From positions 4,992,501-5,056,500 of the forward strand of contig NZ_CP120849.1 of NCBI RefSeq assembly GCF_029581355.1: a DNA stretch of 64,000 nt. Direction: 5' to 3'. A model generated the notes under the pieces. The model made no database searches. It was given only the letters and a program-made list of their open reading frames with translations, and was not told where the DNA came from. Shown here piece by piece: positions 24,359-34,298 of this stretch. Position numbers and translations under genes: made by a program. Each line of letters begins with the position of its first letter. Position 1 is the first letter of the stretch. The stretch comes from Parabacteroides chongii. Its GTDB lineage: Bacteria; Bacteroidota; Bacteroidia; Bacteroidales; Tannerellaceae.

Positions 24359-27262
24359 TTACGGATGAAAAGAAACCGTTACTTCTCCTTGCATTTTATC
24401 GCCTTTCCTCAACGGTCTGTATTCTTTTTCTGCATGAGGAATCAGGAAATTTTCCTTGCCCGGATTATTATAATCGGCAATCAATAAACGTATCGCATCG
24501 CCCTCTATCCAGGAACGAACATGCTGTGTTCCGTCAGACAGGATAGTTATGGATCTTCCCGATTTATCTTTCAATTCGGCAGAATAGATATTTTCTTTTG
24601 TGGAACGGAACAGATTTGATCCGGCTGCCGTTTGGTCATACGACCAGGAGTTTACCGGTTGTTTGGAAGGACCGGCAAGTCCGGATACGGGTAGAGAGGT
24701 ATCGAATGCTTCTGCTTCCCCCTCCAGGGCTGCGATATGATCTGTCGGATATACACTCCAATAACCTTTCCGTTTCCAGTCCAAGTGAGTAAAAGAAGAA
24801 GGCAAAGTAAATACCAATCCGGTCTGACGAGGAGAAACATCCTGAAGCATAGTGAAATCGTAGGCGAATGTCACGTTCCCATCTCTATGAAAACGATATT
24901 CCAATGCGCCTTCCGCTTCTTTATAAATTCCTTTTACTTTTATACGAACAAGATCATCGGCAGGCAGGCAGGTAATAGATTGAGCCACCCAATTTTCACA
25001 AGTCGGGTTGTAGGGATCAAACTTTTGGTTTTCGCCAGTCATCTGGATACCTCCACCTTCTCCGTTTAACGGCAGTACCATCAACGTCGGAGATTGCAGC
25101 AACACAACATTGTTTCCCTGACCGGCAGACAATAACCCGTTACGTTTATCCACTGTAAACATTCCGCCTTTTGACTGAACCTCGATCACGTCATCCTTTT
25201 CCATGTAAGACAATTTGCCAGCCTGAATCTGCTCCTGCGGTTTCTGTTGTTCCGGCAGAAGACCGAAGCGGTATTCATCGATGTTATAGCCACGCACGCC
25301 AGTAACGGTCAATTCCAACATCTTCGTATTCCACAAAGATTCAGGCAACCGGATTTCGAATGTTCCTTCTGAACGGGGAGCTACATCTACTGCCACCTTA
25401 CCGCTCTTTTCACCCACTTTCCATTCGATTGCACATTCCGACAGATTACTGAAGTTATGGCGATTCTCCACTTCGAAACGAACCCTGCCGTCGGCAGACA
25501 TATTTCCTTTTAGCCTGATCTTCACCGGACTGTAGGCTTTCTTCATTTCCCAGTATTCCGGTTTTTCACGACGCCAACCATCTAACGGCCCCCAGGTTCC
25601 ATAACCGACAGCCTTTTCTCCCGGGAGGAAAAATGTATCGTCTATACCGACCCATATAGCCCCTCCCAGTACCCCCTGGCTATGATACATATCACTCCAC
25701 ATCCGATCCAACAAGGGTCCCCACATCGAACGAAGTCCCGGATCGGCAGCCTGTTCCAGACGGTTATAGGCATTCAGATGGCAGAATTCATCAAAGGTGA
25801 CAGGGCGTTTGCTATTACGGTATTTATCCGGTCCGGTCGGTCCGGGATAATGATGATTGGTCACTTCCAGTTCGCCTTCATCCGCATCCGGTCCCCACTG
25901 GCTGAAGATCCGTGGACGGGTCGGGTCCATTTGTTTGACAATTTTTGCTGCTTTTGAAAAGAATTCTTTATACAGGAGTGATTCATTTCCCATCGACCAC
26001 ATGATGACAGAAGGATGGCTTCGGTTCAAGTTCACCATTTCCACATGCTGATTAATCAACCGGGCATGATCATCTTCCGTAAACTTCGTGTTATGTGCCC
26101 AACAGAAAGGAGCCTCTACCTCCAAAAGCATACCCAGTTCATCACAAGCCTCCAATAAAGCTTCATCGGGCGGATAATGGGAAGTACGGATATAGTTTAC
26201 GTTTCCACGACGGAACAGTTCAACATCTTTACGCCACATATCTTCGTTCACGGAACGTCCGCGCAAGGGCATCACTTCATGATGGCATGCACCACGCAGC
26301 TTTACCGGCATATTGTTTATATACATCTGATTGCCACGAACTTCTATCTGACGGAAACCGATACGACGAGTCGTTTCGTACAACACCTTTTTTCCTTCTT
26401 TCAGTTGACAGGTAAAGGTGTACAGATTGGGATGTTCCGAATCCCATTTCTCCGGCTTCGGGATCAGAAAGGAGACTTCCATTTTCTCGGAAGCTCCTGC
26501 TCCTATCGTGTTAATTGATTTTGTGGTTTGCTTCAGTGTAATCTCTTTTCCGTTTTTATCTTTCAACGTGAAATGTAGTGATACACCTTTGGCTGCTGCC
26601 ATCGATTCATTGGTAACTTCCAACTCGGTTTTCAGCGTAGCATCCGTGTATGTCGAATCGAACAATGTAGCGGCATGGAACATCGACAAATTCACTTCCG
26701 GCAAAGCAAACAGATATAGATCACGCGGAATCCCTCCTAACGGATGAGCTGCATACTGAGAACCGCTCGATGTGGAATCCGCCAGGCTCTCCGATTTAAC
26801 CGAAACAGCTATCCGGTTCTCTTTTCCGATTTCTACCAGCTTGGTCACATCCAGTTCAAAAGCCGTAAAACCTCCCAAATGTGAACCGGCCTTCTTGCCG
26901 TTAATAAAAATCTGGCTGTCGCTGTATATCCCGTTACAACGCAGTTTTATTCGCTGTCCGTTCCAGGACGAGGGGACAGTAAATGTCCGGAAATACCCTG
27001 CTGCCTTCCCTTTCTCCACTTCAAATCCCTGCATCACCCACTCACCGGGAACTTCAATATTTTTCCAGTGATTAACCTGTTGTTTCTCCCAAAAGTTTTT
27101 CTCCGGTGACGGGTTGAATTGCCATCTTCCGGATAATGGTACTTTTTGATTCTCCACTTCCACCGGTAAAGGGGAAAGACGAGGGATAATGAAATCTGTT
27201 GCATGAATCGGCAAAGCAAATAATGCAACAAGCAGCAATTGAAAAAATCGGTATAACTTCAT
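24359..27262 (-). CDS. GH2 glycoside hydrolase, probable beta-galactosidase (module 2)
   Basis: A 967-residue secreted enzyme. The ATG at 27262 is preferred over a TTG 24 bases upstream because it opens a good signal peptide (FFQLLLVALFALPIHA). The N-terminal GH2 sugar-binding domain (RWQFNPSPEKNFW...GYFRTFTVP), the Ig-like domain and the TIM barrel are in order. The acid/base is E427 (WSMGNES) and the nucleophile E492 (FDEFCH). A C-terminal beta-gal small-chain-like domain follows. Beta-galactosidase is the commonest activity for this architecture, but other beta-glycosidases cannot be excluded. It is a clear paralog of the 58649-62068 enzyme. It is the only enzyme gene of module 2, downstream of a terminator-like stem-loop after susD. 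Confidence 0.85.
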   Translation of the reverse strand: MKLYRFFQLLLVALFALPIHATDFIIPRLSPLPVEVENQKVPLSGRWQFNPSPEKNFWEKQQVNHWKNIEVPGEWVMQGFEVEKGKAAGYFRTFTVPSSWNGQRIKLRCNGIYSDSQIFINGKKAGSHLGGFTAFELDVTKLVEIGKENRIAVSVKSESLADSTSSGSQYAAHPLGGIPRDLYLFALPEVNLSMFHAATLFDSTYTDATLKTELEVTNESMAAAKGVSLHFTLKDKNGKEITLKQTTKSINTIGAGASEKMEVSFLIPKPEKWDSEHPNLYTFTCQLKEGKKVLYETTRRIGFRQIEVRGNQMYINNMPVKLRGACHHEVMPLRGRSVNEDMWRKDVELFRRGNVNYIRTSHYPPDEALLEACDELGMLLEVEAPFCWAHNTKFTEDDHARLINQHVEMVNLNRSHPSVIMWSMGNESLLYKEFFSKAAKIVKQMDPTRPRIFSQWGPDADEGELEVTNHHYPGPTGPDKYRNSKRPVTFDEFCHLNAYNRLEQAADPGLRSMWGPLLDRMWSDMYHSQGVLGGAIWVGIDDTFFLPGEKAVGYGTWGPLDGWRREKPEYWEMKKAYSPVKIRLKGNMSADGRVRFEVENRHNFSNLSECAIEWKVGEKSGKVAVDVAPRSEGTFEIRLPESLWNTKMLELTVTGVRGYNIDEYRFGLLPEQQKPQEQIQAGKLSYMEKDDVIEVQSKGGMFTVDKRNGLLSAGQGNNVVLLQSPTLMVLPLNGEGGGIQMTGENQKFDPYNPTCENWVAQSITCLPADDLVRIKVKGIYKEAEGALEYRFHRDGNVTFAYDFTMLQDVSPRQTGLVFTLPSSFTHLDWKRKGYWSVYPTDHIAALEGEAEAFDTSLPVSGLAGPSKQPVNSWSYDQTAAGSNLFRSTKENIYSAELKDKSGRSITILSDGTQHVRSWIEGDAIRLLIADYNNPGKENFLIPHAEKEYRPLRKGDKMQGEVTVSFHP

Positions 27263-27401
27263 ATCTATATTACTATTTGATTTCAAAAGATCGTAAATAC
27301 AAAGAAATATGCTTTTTCAGAATAATCCCAAACGATGCGAAACTTAAAATGATATATTTCGGCACGGATTCCATAAAATACATTCGGATAAGGAACTTAA
27401 T

Positions 27402-27465
27402 AAAAAAAGGTGCAAACTCATTATTAAACTTGTCAAATAACAAGTATCATAAAAAGTTGCACCCT
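27402..27465 (-). terminator. Branched stem-loop terminator after susD (module 2)
   Basis: On the minus strand GGTGCAA...TTGCACC arms are followed by seven Ts (complement of 27402-27408). Inside, ACTTGT and ACAAGT form a second hairpin. It lies between susD and the GH2 gene and probably partly terminates the susCD transcript. Confidence 0.7.
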
Positions 27466-27470
27466 ATGTA

Positions 27471-29075
27471 TCAATACCCCGGATTCTGCTTCATATTAGG
27501 ATTCCGATCCAATTCTGTCTGAGGAATCGGTAACAGATAATTCCGTTTAGCCTGGAAAATACGCTCTTCCAATTTGATAAAATCATCACTCCAAGTAACC
27601 TTTCCTGTTTTAGAATCAATTGTACCATTCCGACTGCCTATGGCCCAACCATTCAATAAAGTAGGTCCTAGGTCCCAACGCTTAAGATCGAAATAACGCA
27701 AACCTTCAAATGCCAATTCTATCCGACGTTCATAACGGACTATTTTCTCATTCAGCTCCGTAGCCTCCGGCATACCAGCCCGTTTGCGAATGGCATTTAT
27801 ATAACGGAGAGCCTTGTCTTTATCTTTTCCGGTCTGTAAAGCACATTCGGCAAATGTGATATACATCTCAGCCAAACGAATTACGATAGCATTACCATCA
27901 TGGTTGTTAGCATCAACCACCGACATCGGATAAATATACTTTTTCACCAGCAGACCACCTCTCGAAGCTGCCGCCTCTTCATGGTAATCCAAATTCTTAC
28001 GATCTGCCTGACCATCAATAAATTTATCGAGCGGGTTATAATAACGTCCGTTATATTTCTGCCCTGGACATAGAACGATCTTAGTCAATCGCGGATCACG
28101 ACCTTTGAATGGCTCGTTCGGATTATAACCAGAACCCGTTTCATCGATATATTTACCGTTTTCCATTTGGAATGCTTCAATAAACGGCCAAAGTGCATTC
28201 AAAGCAGACCATCCTCCTTCCGTTGCCGGTAAATTCAGTTGGGGAAGCATATTGAAATAGTCATTCTTCATATACTGTACATCCAAAATAGCTTCTTTAT
28301 TGGACGATTCAGCAGAAGGCCAAAACATCTCCTCATATTCAGGATACAACTCATAACAAGACATATTTATCACTCCCTCAGCCGAAGCCTGTGCCTGTTC
28401 ATATTTTCCAAGATATAGTTCTAGACGAGCTTTCAACGCCAAAGCAGCTCCTTTCGTGATATGTCCTCCCGATTCTATCGTGTTTTGAACTGGCAATACG
28501 GCAGCAACAGCTTCAAGTTCTTTCAATACGAAATCTTCAACTTCAACTTTGGGGGTTCTTGACAAATTAGCTTCTTCGGCAGAAGTTATCACTTTATCAA
28601 CCAAAGGAACATCCCCGTAATACATAATCTTTCCATAATAATCGTATGCTCTCAGGAAACGAACTTCAGCCTTATAACGTTCTTTCTTATCAGCATCCAT
28701 CTCTACAGCTTCTATCTTTTCCAGGAAATTATTGTATTTACGAATACGGTCGTATCTGAACCAACGAGTTGCATCACCGTCTACCCAAGGAGCATTCAAT
28801 CCTGGAGCAGAAGTCGGTAATATCTGTCCGTTCCCAATAGATTGAAAGTTATAGTCAAACTGCTCATAACCATTGTCAGACGCCGCATCCATAAAAACAA
28901 CATTCGATATGGCTTCCCATCCTTTATAACAGCCATTCAAAGCCATATCCACATCTTTCTCACTCTGCCAAAATGTTGCATCCGACAATTTATCCTTTGG
29001 CGCAACATCCAAAAAACTATCGCCACATGACAATAAACCCATCATCAGTGCAAATCCTATTATATTCTTTTTCAT
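27471..29075 (-). CDS. SusD-like outer-membrane glycan-binding lipoprotein (module 2)
   Basis: A 534-residue RagB/SusD protein with lipobox LLSC (Cys17). Typical segments include LSDATFWQSEKDVDMALNGCY at the N-terminus, RYKAEVRFLRAYDYYGKIMYYGDVPLV near residue 140, and RRIELAFEGLRYFDLKRWDLG near residue 450. It begins 12 bases after susC. It partners the non-STN SusC of module 2 and binds the same class of oligosaccharide outside the cell. The ligand cannot be read from sequence; the single downstream GH2 suggests a simple beta-linked oligosaccharide. Confidence 0.95.
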   Translation of the reverse strand: MKKNIIGFALMMGLLSCGDSFLDVAPKDKLSDATFWQSEKDVDMALNGCYKGWEAISNVVFMDAASDNGYEQFDYNFQSIGNGQILPTSAPGLNAPWVDGDATRWFRYDRIRKYNNFLEKIEAVEMDADKKERYKAEVRFLRAYDYYGKIMYYGDVPLVDKVITSAEEANLSRTPKVEVEDFVLKELEAVAAVLPVQNTIESGGHITKGAALALKARLELYLGKYEQAQASAEGVINMSCYELYPEYEEMFWPSAESSNKEAILDVQYMKNDYFNMLPQLNLPATEGGWSALNALWPFIEAFQMENGKYIDETGSGYNPNEPFKGRDPRLTKIVLCPGQKYNGRYYNPLDKFIDGQADRKNLDYHEEAAASRGGLLVKKYIYPMSVVDANNHDGNAIVIRLAEMYITFAECALQTGKDKDKALRYINAIRKRAGMPEATELNEKIVRYERRIELAFEGLRYFDLKRWDLGPTLLNGWAIGSRNGTIDSKTGKVTWSDDFIKLEERIFQAKRNYLLPIPQTELDRNPNMKQNPGY

Positions 29076-29087
29076 AATCTGTACGTA

Positions 29088-32000
29088 TTAAAATGTTATA
29101 TCCAAACCTATCGTGTAAATTGCAATCTGTGGATATGAAGATCCGGCACTGCCACTCTTCACCTCTGGATCGAAATCCTTCGGAAACTTGGTAAAAGTCA
29201 ATAAATTCTGTCCGCTTACATATAACCTGGCTCTGTTCAGATGAATGTTTTTCAACAAACTCTGAGGTAAGTTATATCCTATCTGCAAATTCTTCAAACG
29301 TAGATAACTGGCATTCATCACAAGAAAAGAACTCATGACACGGTTGTGAGACTGATTGATCAATATACGCGGATAATGGCCTAACTGCGTTACCAGTCCG
29401 TTCTCTACGATCGTACGATCGAGGTGTTTTTCCTGCGCATTCGCTCCATCAATAAATCCCCACATCGACTCACGATCGACAGTACGATAAACGTCCGCCG
29501 CTCCCTGGAAAGAAGCCAGAAAATCGAAATCACGATACTTCATATTCAGATTAAATCCGTAAGTAATGTTCGGAATCGTATTTCCTAAAACGACACGATC
29601 TTCTGCATCTATCTTTCCATCATCATTTTGGTCTTTAAATTTCAAATCGCCAGCTTTAGAGTAGACAGAATGAACCGGACTATTTTTAGCTTCTTCGTCC
29701 GACATAAATATACCAGTACATTCATATCCATAAAAAGAATCCCAGGAATAACCTTCCATTTTAACATTATCCCCTTTCTCTGGGTTTGGATATTTATCAA
29801 CCTTATTCTTATTATATGCCATATAACCATTGATATCATATTCTACATTTCCTATTTTATAGGAATGTCCCAACGATACCTCTACTCCTCTGTTTCTCAT
29901 GGCTCCGGCATTAGATACGGGAGCATCCAGTCCAAAAATCAATGATACAGGTACTACTGCCAAAATATTATCGGTATACCGGTCATAATAATCGAAAGAA
30001 ACATTGATCAGGTTATTCTTAAAACCGGCATCAAAACCTAAATCCAGTTCTTTAGTCGTTTCCCAGGTTATATTGCCGTTATTCGCTTTTGTTTGTACGG
30101 CACCATCTGCCACGACATTATTAAAATTATAATTCTGTCCTAAAGCGATCATTGCAATATATTGATAATCATCCGTACGATGGTTACCCAGCTTACCCCA
30201 TGAACCTCGAATCTTCAGATTATCCAACCAATGGATATTTTTCATGAAAGCCTCTTCGGAAATACGCCATCCGGCAGAGAAAGAAGGAAATGTTCCCCAA
30301 CGATGTCCTTTTGCAAACTTGGAAGAACCGTCGCTTCGCAGATTAAATTCCAACAAATATTTGTCTGCATAATCATAGTTGATTCGTCCGAAATAAGAAC
30401 CTATATTTGTTTCAAGTGCACTACCGTTATTACTCCATCCATTTGTTGAACCGCCATCCAACTCAGTCAACTCATTACTTGGAAAATTCTTACGGTATGC
30501 TTTCGTCAGATTCTTTTTATAAGATTCCCTCGATACTCCCAACATTCCTTTAAATGAATGCTTACCTATTTGTTTCTGATAGTTCAATAATCCCTGGAGA
30601 GTGACTGTCATCCAACGATCCAGATAATCTTCTACACTGTTAGGACCTTGTACGGAACCATCCCCATAAGTAATTTCTTTAATATGTGTTTTTCCATCAT
30701 CAAAATTGTAATCAATACCGGCAATACCTTTTAAGGTCAGCCCATCAATGATCTTAAGTTCACCGAACGCACTACCTAATGCATGAGTATAAACCGATGT
30801 TGCTTTTCCTCCGGCTTCGATCCAGGCGATCGGATTACCATCGATATGACGCCCGTAAGTTCCGTCGGAATATTGATTGACAAAAGTATTAGGAATACGA
30901 TTGGCCTGACGGAAGAACTGACCCATACTATTCGAAAATGGATTTGTCGGTGCTACAATCTCCCTGCGGGACAAACTTGAATTTATCCCGAACGTCAACC
31001 ATTCAGTCACTTTGCTATCCAAATTGATACGGACATTATATCGCTCATGTGAAGTATTTTTCGTTAAACCATCCTGACTATAATAAGCCAACGATACTGC
31101 ATAACGTGTCGCATCGGTACCACCATTCAGACTGATATTATGATTATGGGTAAATCCACTTCCCTGCAAAAGAAGATCCATCCATTTCGTATTCGGATAA
31201 TTATCCGGATCAGAGCCGTTCCGATACTTTTCAATATCTTCTGCCGTATAAGCAGGAGCTGAACCTTCATTAATTCTTCCTTCATTAAATAATTTTGCAT
31301 ATTGTGCAGAAGATAAATGTTCCGGTGTCCTGATTGCTTTCTGCCATCCGACATATCCGTTATAACTCAATACTGGGTTTCCTGTTTTACCCCGTTTGGT
31401 TGTTATCAGGATTACTCCGTTCGCAGCCCTGGTTCCATAAATAGAAGCTGCCGCCGCATCTTTCAAAACACTGATATTTTCAATATCGTTCGGATTGACA
31501 TCATTCATTGAACTTTCCAGCCCATCAACTAATATCATCGGGTCTGAATTATTCATCGTACCTACACCACGGATACGGATAGAAGTTTCTTCACGTCCGG
31601 GCTGTCCGGTTTCTGCCGTAATAGAAACACCCGGCAATTTTCCCTGTAACATATTGGCGACATTCGTAGCCGGAAGTCCGCTCAACTGATCTCCTGACAC
31701 CGCAGAAACAGCCCCTGTCAGGTTTACTTTTTTCTGTGTACCAAAACCAACTACAACCACCTCATCCAGTTTTTGAGTATCTTCCCGAAGAGTGATCTTG
31801 AAAGATGACTTATTTCTTACAGGTATTGACTGTGTCAGATAACCGATATAAGAAATTTCCAGTGTTGCATCTTCCGGGATTTCCAAAGAGAAATACCCAT
31901 CCACATCTGTTATAATACCATTAGTCGTTCCTTTTTGCACAACATTGGCCCCAATAACAGGAAGACCTGTTTCATCGACAACCGTTCCGGTAATTTTTTT

Positions 32001-32165
32001 ACTCTTTTGCTGACTTACATCATTGTTCAACTCGGTTGTTACCGAGTTGAACTGATTATAATCAGTTCCGGCCTTTACATAACTGGAGAAAGAACCCGCG
32101 CCTAATAAAGTCGCAACAAACAAGTATCTCCCTCTTTTCCAAACACACTTTTTCTTGTTTCCCAT
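29088..32165 (-). CDS. SusC-like TonB-dependent transporter without STN domain (module 2)
   Basis: A 1025-residue transporter. After a basic signal peptide (GRYLFVATLLGAG) the mature part starts directly with the carboxypeptidase-like domain (KKITGTVVDETGLPVIGANVV, about residues 56-135). It then has the plug with VVVGFGTQKKVNLTGA and the barrel. The STN domain found in the other two SusCs of this window is absent, and there is no FecR/sigma pair next to it. This module must therefore be regulated differently, for example by a distant hybrid two-component system. It ends in AIYTIGLDITF. The upstream region has a TTACTTTGC -7-like element near 32228-32236. Confidence 0.95.
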   Translation of the reverse strand: MGNKKKCVWKRGRYLFVATLLGAGSFSSYVKAGTDYNQFNSVTTELNNDVSQQKSKKITGTVVDETGLPVIGANVVQKGTTNGIITDVDGYFSLEIPEDATLEISYIGYLTQSIPVRNKSSFKITLREDTQKLDEVVVVGFGTQKKVNLTGAVSAVSGDQLSGLPATNVANMLQGKLPGVSITAETGQPGREETSIRIRGVGTMNNSDPMILVDGLESSMNDVNPNDIENISVLKDAAAASIYGTRAANGVILITTKRGKTGNPVLSYNGYVGWQKAIRTPEHLSSAQYAKLFNEGRINEGSAPAYTAEDIEKYRNGSDPDNYPNTKWMDLLLQGSGFTHNHNISLNGGTDATRYAVSLAYYSQDGLTKNTSHERYNVRINLDSKVTEWLTFGINSSLSRREIVAPTNPFSNSMGQFFRQANRIPNTFVNQYSDGTYGRHIDGNPIAWIEAGGKATSVYTHALGSAFGELKIIDGLTLKGIAGIDYNFDDGKTHIKEITYGDGSVQGPNSVEDYLDRWMTVTLQGLLNYQKQIGKHSFKGMLGVSRESYKKNLTKAYRKNFPSNELTELDGGSTNGWSNNGSALETNIGSYFGRINYDYADKYLLEFNLRSDGSSKFAKGHRWGTFPSFSAGWRISEEAFMKNIHWLDNLKIRGSWGKLGNHRTDDYQYIAMIALGQNYNFNNVVADGAVQTKANNGNITWETTKELDLGFDAGFKNNLINVSFDYYDRYTDNILAVVPVSLIFGLDAPVSNAGAMRNRGVEVSLGHSYKIGNVEYDINGYMAYNKNKVDKYPNPEKGDNVKMEGYSWDSFYGYECTGIFMSDEEAKNSPVHSVYSKAGDLKFKDQNDDGKIDAEDRVVLGNTIPNITYGFNLNMKYRDFDFLASFQGAADVYRTVDRESMWGFIDGANAQEKHLDRTIVENGLVTQLGHYPRILINQSHNRVMSSFLVMNASYLRLKNLQIGYNLPQSLLKNIHLNRARLYVSGQNLLTFTKFPKDFDPEVKSGSAGSSYPQIAIYTIGLDITF

Positions 32166-32227
32166 AATAATAATGCTTTAATGAAAACTACTTTACACAA
32201 TGCTTAATTCGATAAAGATTTACAATT

Positions 32228-32240
32228 GCAAAGTAAGCTA
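32228..32240 (-). promoter_or_regulatory. Putative -7 element of the module-2 susC
   Basis: Minus-strand TTACTTTGC matches a common one-base-shorter form of the TAnnTTTG element. No convincing -33 was seen. The predicted transcript start is about 55-60 bases before the susC ATG. Confidence 0.4.
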
Positions 32241-32362
32241 TGATCTCATTCTCAGCAGGTATCATACTTAGAGTAAGAACTTTTAAATTCGGAACAGATT
32301 TTTTAATAATGTATCAAATTAGGAACTGACACCAAAAAACATCCTGTTACCATAACAATAAC

Positions 32363-32400
32363 CAAAAAAGGTCGGGTATGACTCACTCACACCCGACCTT
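32363..32400 (-). terminator. Intrinsic terminator of the DUF2007 gene
   Basis: AAGGTCGGGT (32369-32378) pairs perfectly with ACCCGACCTT (32391-32400); the minus strand runs into TTTTTTGG. It isolates the small gene from the module-2 susC promoter. Confidence 0.8.
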
Positions 32401-32426
32401 TATATTTACAGAGCAATAACTCTACT

Positions 32427-32651
32427 TTATTCTTCTCCTACCAATTCAGGCAATGCCTGTTTCAGTATCTCTTTTGCCTTCCCGTAATCCTTTTCCATTA
32501 CATATATCTCTCTTTGAAAACCAGGGATATTCAGTACGGAAGAGATGATCTCGTTTTTTAGAAAAGACTCAATACCGTCATTTCTCAACAAATCCTGCAA
32601 CAAGGTTGCCTGGAATTCGTTATCTAATGTTGCCAAATAAATTGTTTCCAT
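32427..32651 (-). CDS. DUF2007 family small protein (putative signal-transducing)
   Basis: A 74-residue soluble protein of the DUF2007 type. It has METIYLATLDNEFQATLLQDLLRNDGIES at the N-terminus, then a strand-rich middle and an acidic helix (YGKAKEILKQALPELVGEE). Members are small ACT-like ferredoxin-fold proteins of unclear role, and the 'signal transducing' label is tentative. It has its own promoter and terminator, sits between two PUL modules, and may be an unrelated resident gene. Confidence 0.75.
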   Translation of the reverse strand: METIYLATLDNEFQATLLQDLLRNDGIESFLKNEIISSVLNIPGFQREIYVMEKDYGKAKEILKQALPELVGEE

Positions 32652-32681
32652 ACCTTTATGAATTTAGAGGTCCTTATTTCT

Positions 32682-32712
32682 CAAAGATATGTTTTTTTAT
32701 TTGGAAAAACAA
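32682..32712 (-). promoter_or_regulatory. Promoter of the DUF2007 gene
   Basis: On the minus strand a TTG (complement of 32710-32712) is followed after 20 bases by TATCTTTG (complement of 32682-32689), a full match to the Bacteroidetes -33/-7 pattern. The start codon is at 32651. Confidence 0.7.
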
Positions 32713-32742
32713 GCTTTTTAGTCGCAATCTAATACATAAACA

Positions 32743-34284
32743 TTACATTCTAAAAACCTCTAAAGAGGACTCTTCATGGGCTTCTTTCATCCGATTCCTC
32801 ATTTGTTCCACTATATCCGGATGTTCGGAAGCAACATTGACCAGTTCATTCGGATCGTTTTCCAAATCAAATAACAGAAAGTTGCCTTCTCCCTCTTTTT
32901 TAATGTTAAGTATCAACCCCTTCCATTTTCCTATACGGATAGCTTTCATTCCCTGCCCTTCCGGAAATTCCCAATAAAGATAGTCATGTTCTTGTTGCTC
33001 CTTACCTAACAATTCCGGAACAAAACTAATTCCGTCCGTACGTGGAGCACCTATTCCCGCCAATTCACAAAGAGTAGGCATTACATCCCACGAAGCACAA
33101 ACATGATTACTGACAGTCTTTCCTTTAATGCGTCCTTCCCAGGTAACGATTAAAGGTACACGGATTCCTCCTTCACGCAGGAAACATTTTCCCCATCCAT
33201 AGTCAGATTCAAAAGGTTTGGCACTATCAAACCAAGGGGAATCCGAACCTCCGTTGAATGTAGGACCATTATCGCTGGTAAACATGATTACCGTATTGTC
33301 ATATATGCCGAGTTCTTTCAACTTATCGATAAGTCCACCAATCTGCTCATCCCAATAACTGATCATAGCCGCATAGGTTGCATGCGGATAACGACAAGGG
33401 AAGTATCCCTGCTTACCCGTATAAGGCTCTTCTTCTCCAAATTTATCGACATAATATTTTACCCATTTCTCCGGAGCCTGCAAAGGGACATGCGGCAACG
33501 GAGAAGTCCATGCCAAATAGAAAGTCGTATCTTTGTTATTCTCTACAAACTTCAATATCTCATCATACATCGGATCACAACTGTAGACTTCTTTTGTATA
33601 CTTCGCATAACTATCTTCGCTATAAATATCCGCACCTTTATCCAGCATCGTATTAGGGACCAGCAACTCGTTCGGTAAATATTCACGCGCTTCATTCCGG
33701 TAGAGAAAAGGAGGATAATAAGTATGCGCCTGCCTCTGACAATTATATCCGTAAAAGAAATCAAATCCCATTTTATTGGGAGTTCCCTCCGACCCCGGAT
33801 AGCCGAGTCCCCATTTACCGATACAACCGGTTACATAACCGGCTTGTTTCAATACAGAAGGAATCATCGCTGTACCAGCAGGTAAAGGACGTTGCCCTTC
33901 CAATGTAGAATCAGCCAACATAGCATGATAATCTCCGACAGCTCCCCTTTCCGACATCTCATCATTACCTCTGATATAAGCATGACCGGAATGTAATCCG
34001 GTAAATGTAACACAACGGGACGGAGCAGAAACCGGAGAACCGGAGTAATTCTGCATGAAACGCATTCCCCGTTCTGCTAACTTATCTATATTAGGCGTTT
34101 CTATTTTTTCCTGTCCATAACAACCCAATTCGGCATATCCCAAATCATCCGCTAAAATATAAATGATATTAGGCTTTTTAGCCACTTCTGTCTGCTCTTT
34201 ACAAGAAAACATTAAAGTTGCCAGGACAGGCACACAAACATATTTGTTGTACAAAAAATGATTCATCTTTCTTTTATTTGTCAT
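32743..34284 (-). CDS. S1-family sulfatase (Ser-type), lipoprotein
   Basis: A 513-residue type I sulfatase. Lipobox MFSC (Cys28) indicates lipidation. The metal-binding IIYILADDLGYAELGCYG (D46, D47) is followed by the formylglycine site S86-A-P-S-R90 with downstream TFTG. Because the site is serine, it needs an anaerobic sulfatase-maturating enzyme, not encoded here. Later motifs GKWGLGYPG, TSDNGPTFNG and PHVPLQAP complete the family pattern. It removes sulfate esters from galactose or amino sugars in mucin or glycosaminoglycans; the S1 subfamily, and thus the position cleaved, is not certain. It starts 14 bases after the GH27 gene, so they are co-transcribed. Confidence 0.9.
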   Translation of the reverse strand: MTNKRKMNHFLYNKYVCVPVLATLMFSCKEQTEVAKKPNIIYILADDLGYAELGCYGQEKIETPNIDKLAERGMRFMQNYSGSPVSAPSRCVTFTGLHSGHAYIRGNDEMSERGAVGDYHAMLADSTLEGQRPLPAGTAMIPSVLKQAGYVTGCIGKWGLGYPGSEGTPNKMGFDFFYGYNCQRQAHTYYPPFLYRNEAREYLPNELLVPNTMLDKGADIYSEDSYAKYTKEVYSCDPMYDEILKFVENNKDTTFYLAWTSPLPHVPLQAPEKWVKYYVDKFGEEEPYTGKQGYFPCRYPHATYAAMISYWDEQIGGLIDKLKELGIYDNTVIMFTSDNGPTFNGGSDSPWFDSAKPFESDYGWGKCFLREGGIRVPLIVTWEGRIKGKTVSNHVCASWDVMPTLCELAGIGAPRTDGISFVPELLGKEQQEHDYLYWEFPEGQGMKAIRIGKWKGLILNIKKEGEGNFLLFDLENDPNELVNVASEHPDIVEQMRNRMKEAHEESSLEVFRM

Positions 34285-34298
34285 TATTCTTTATGTTG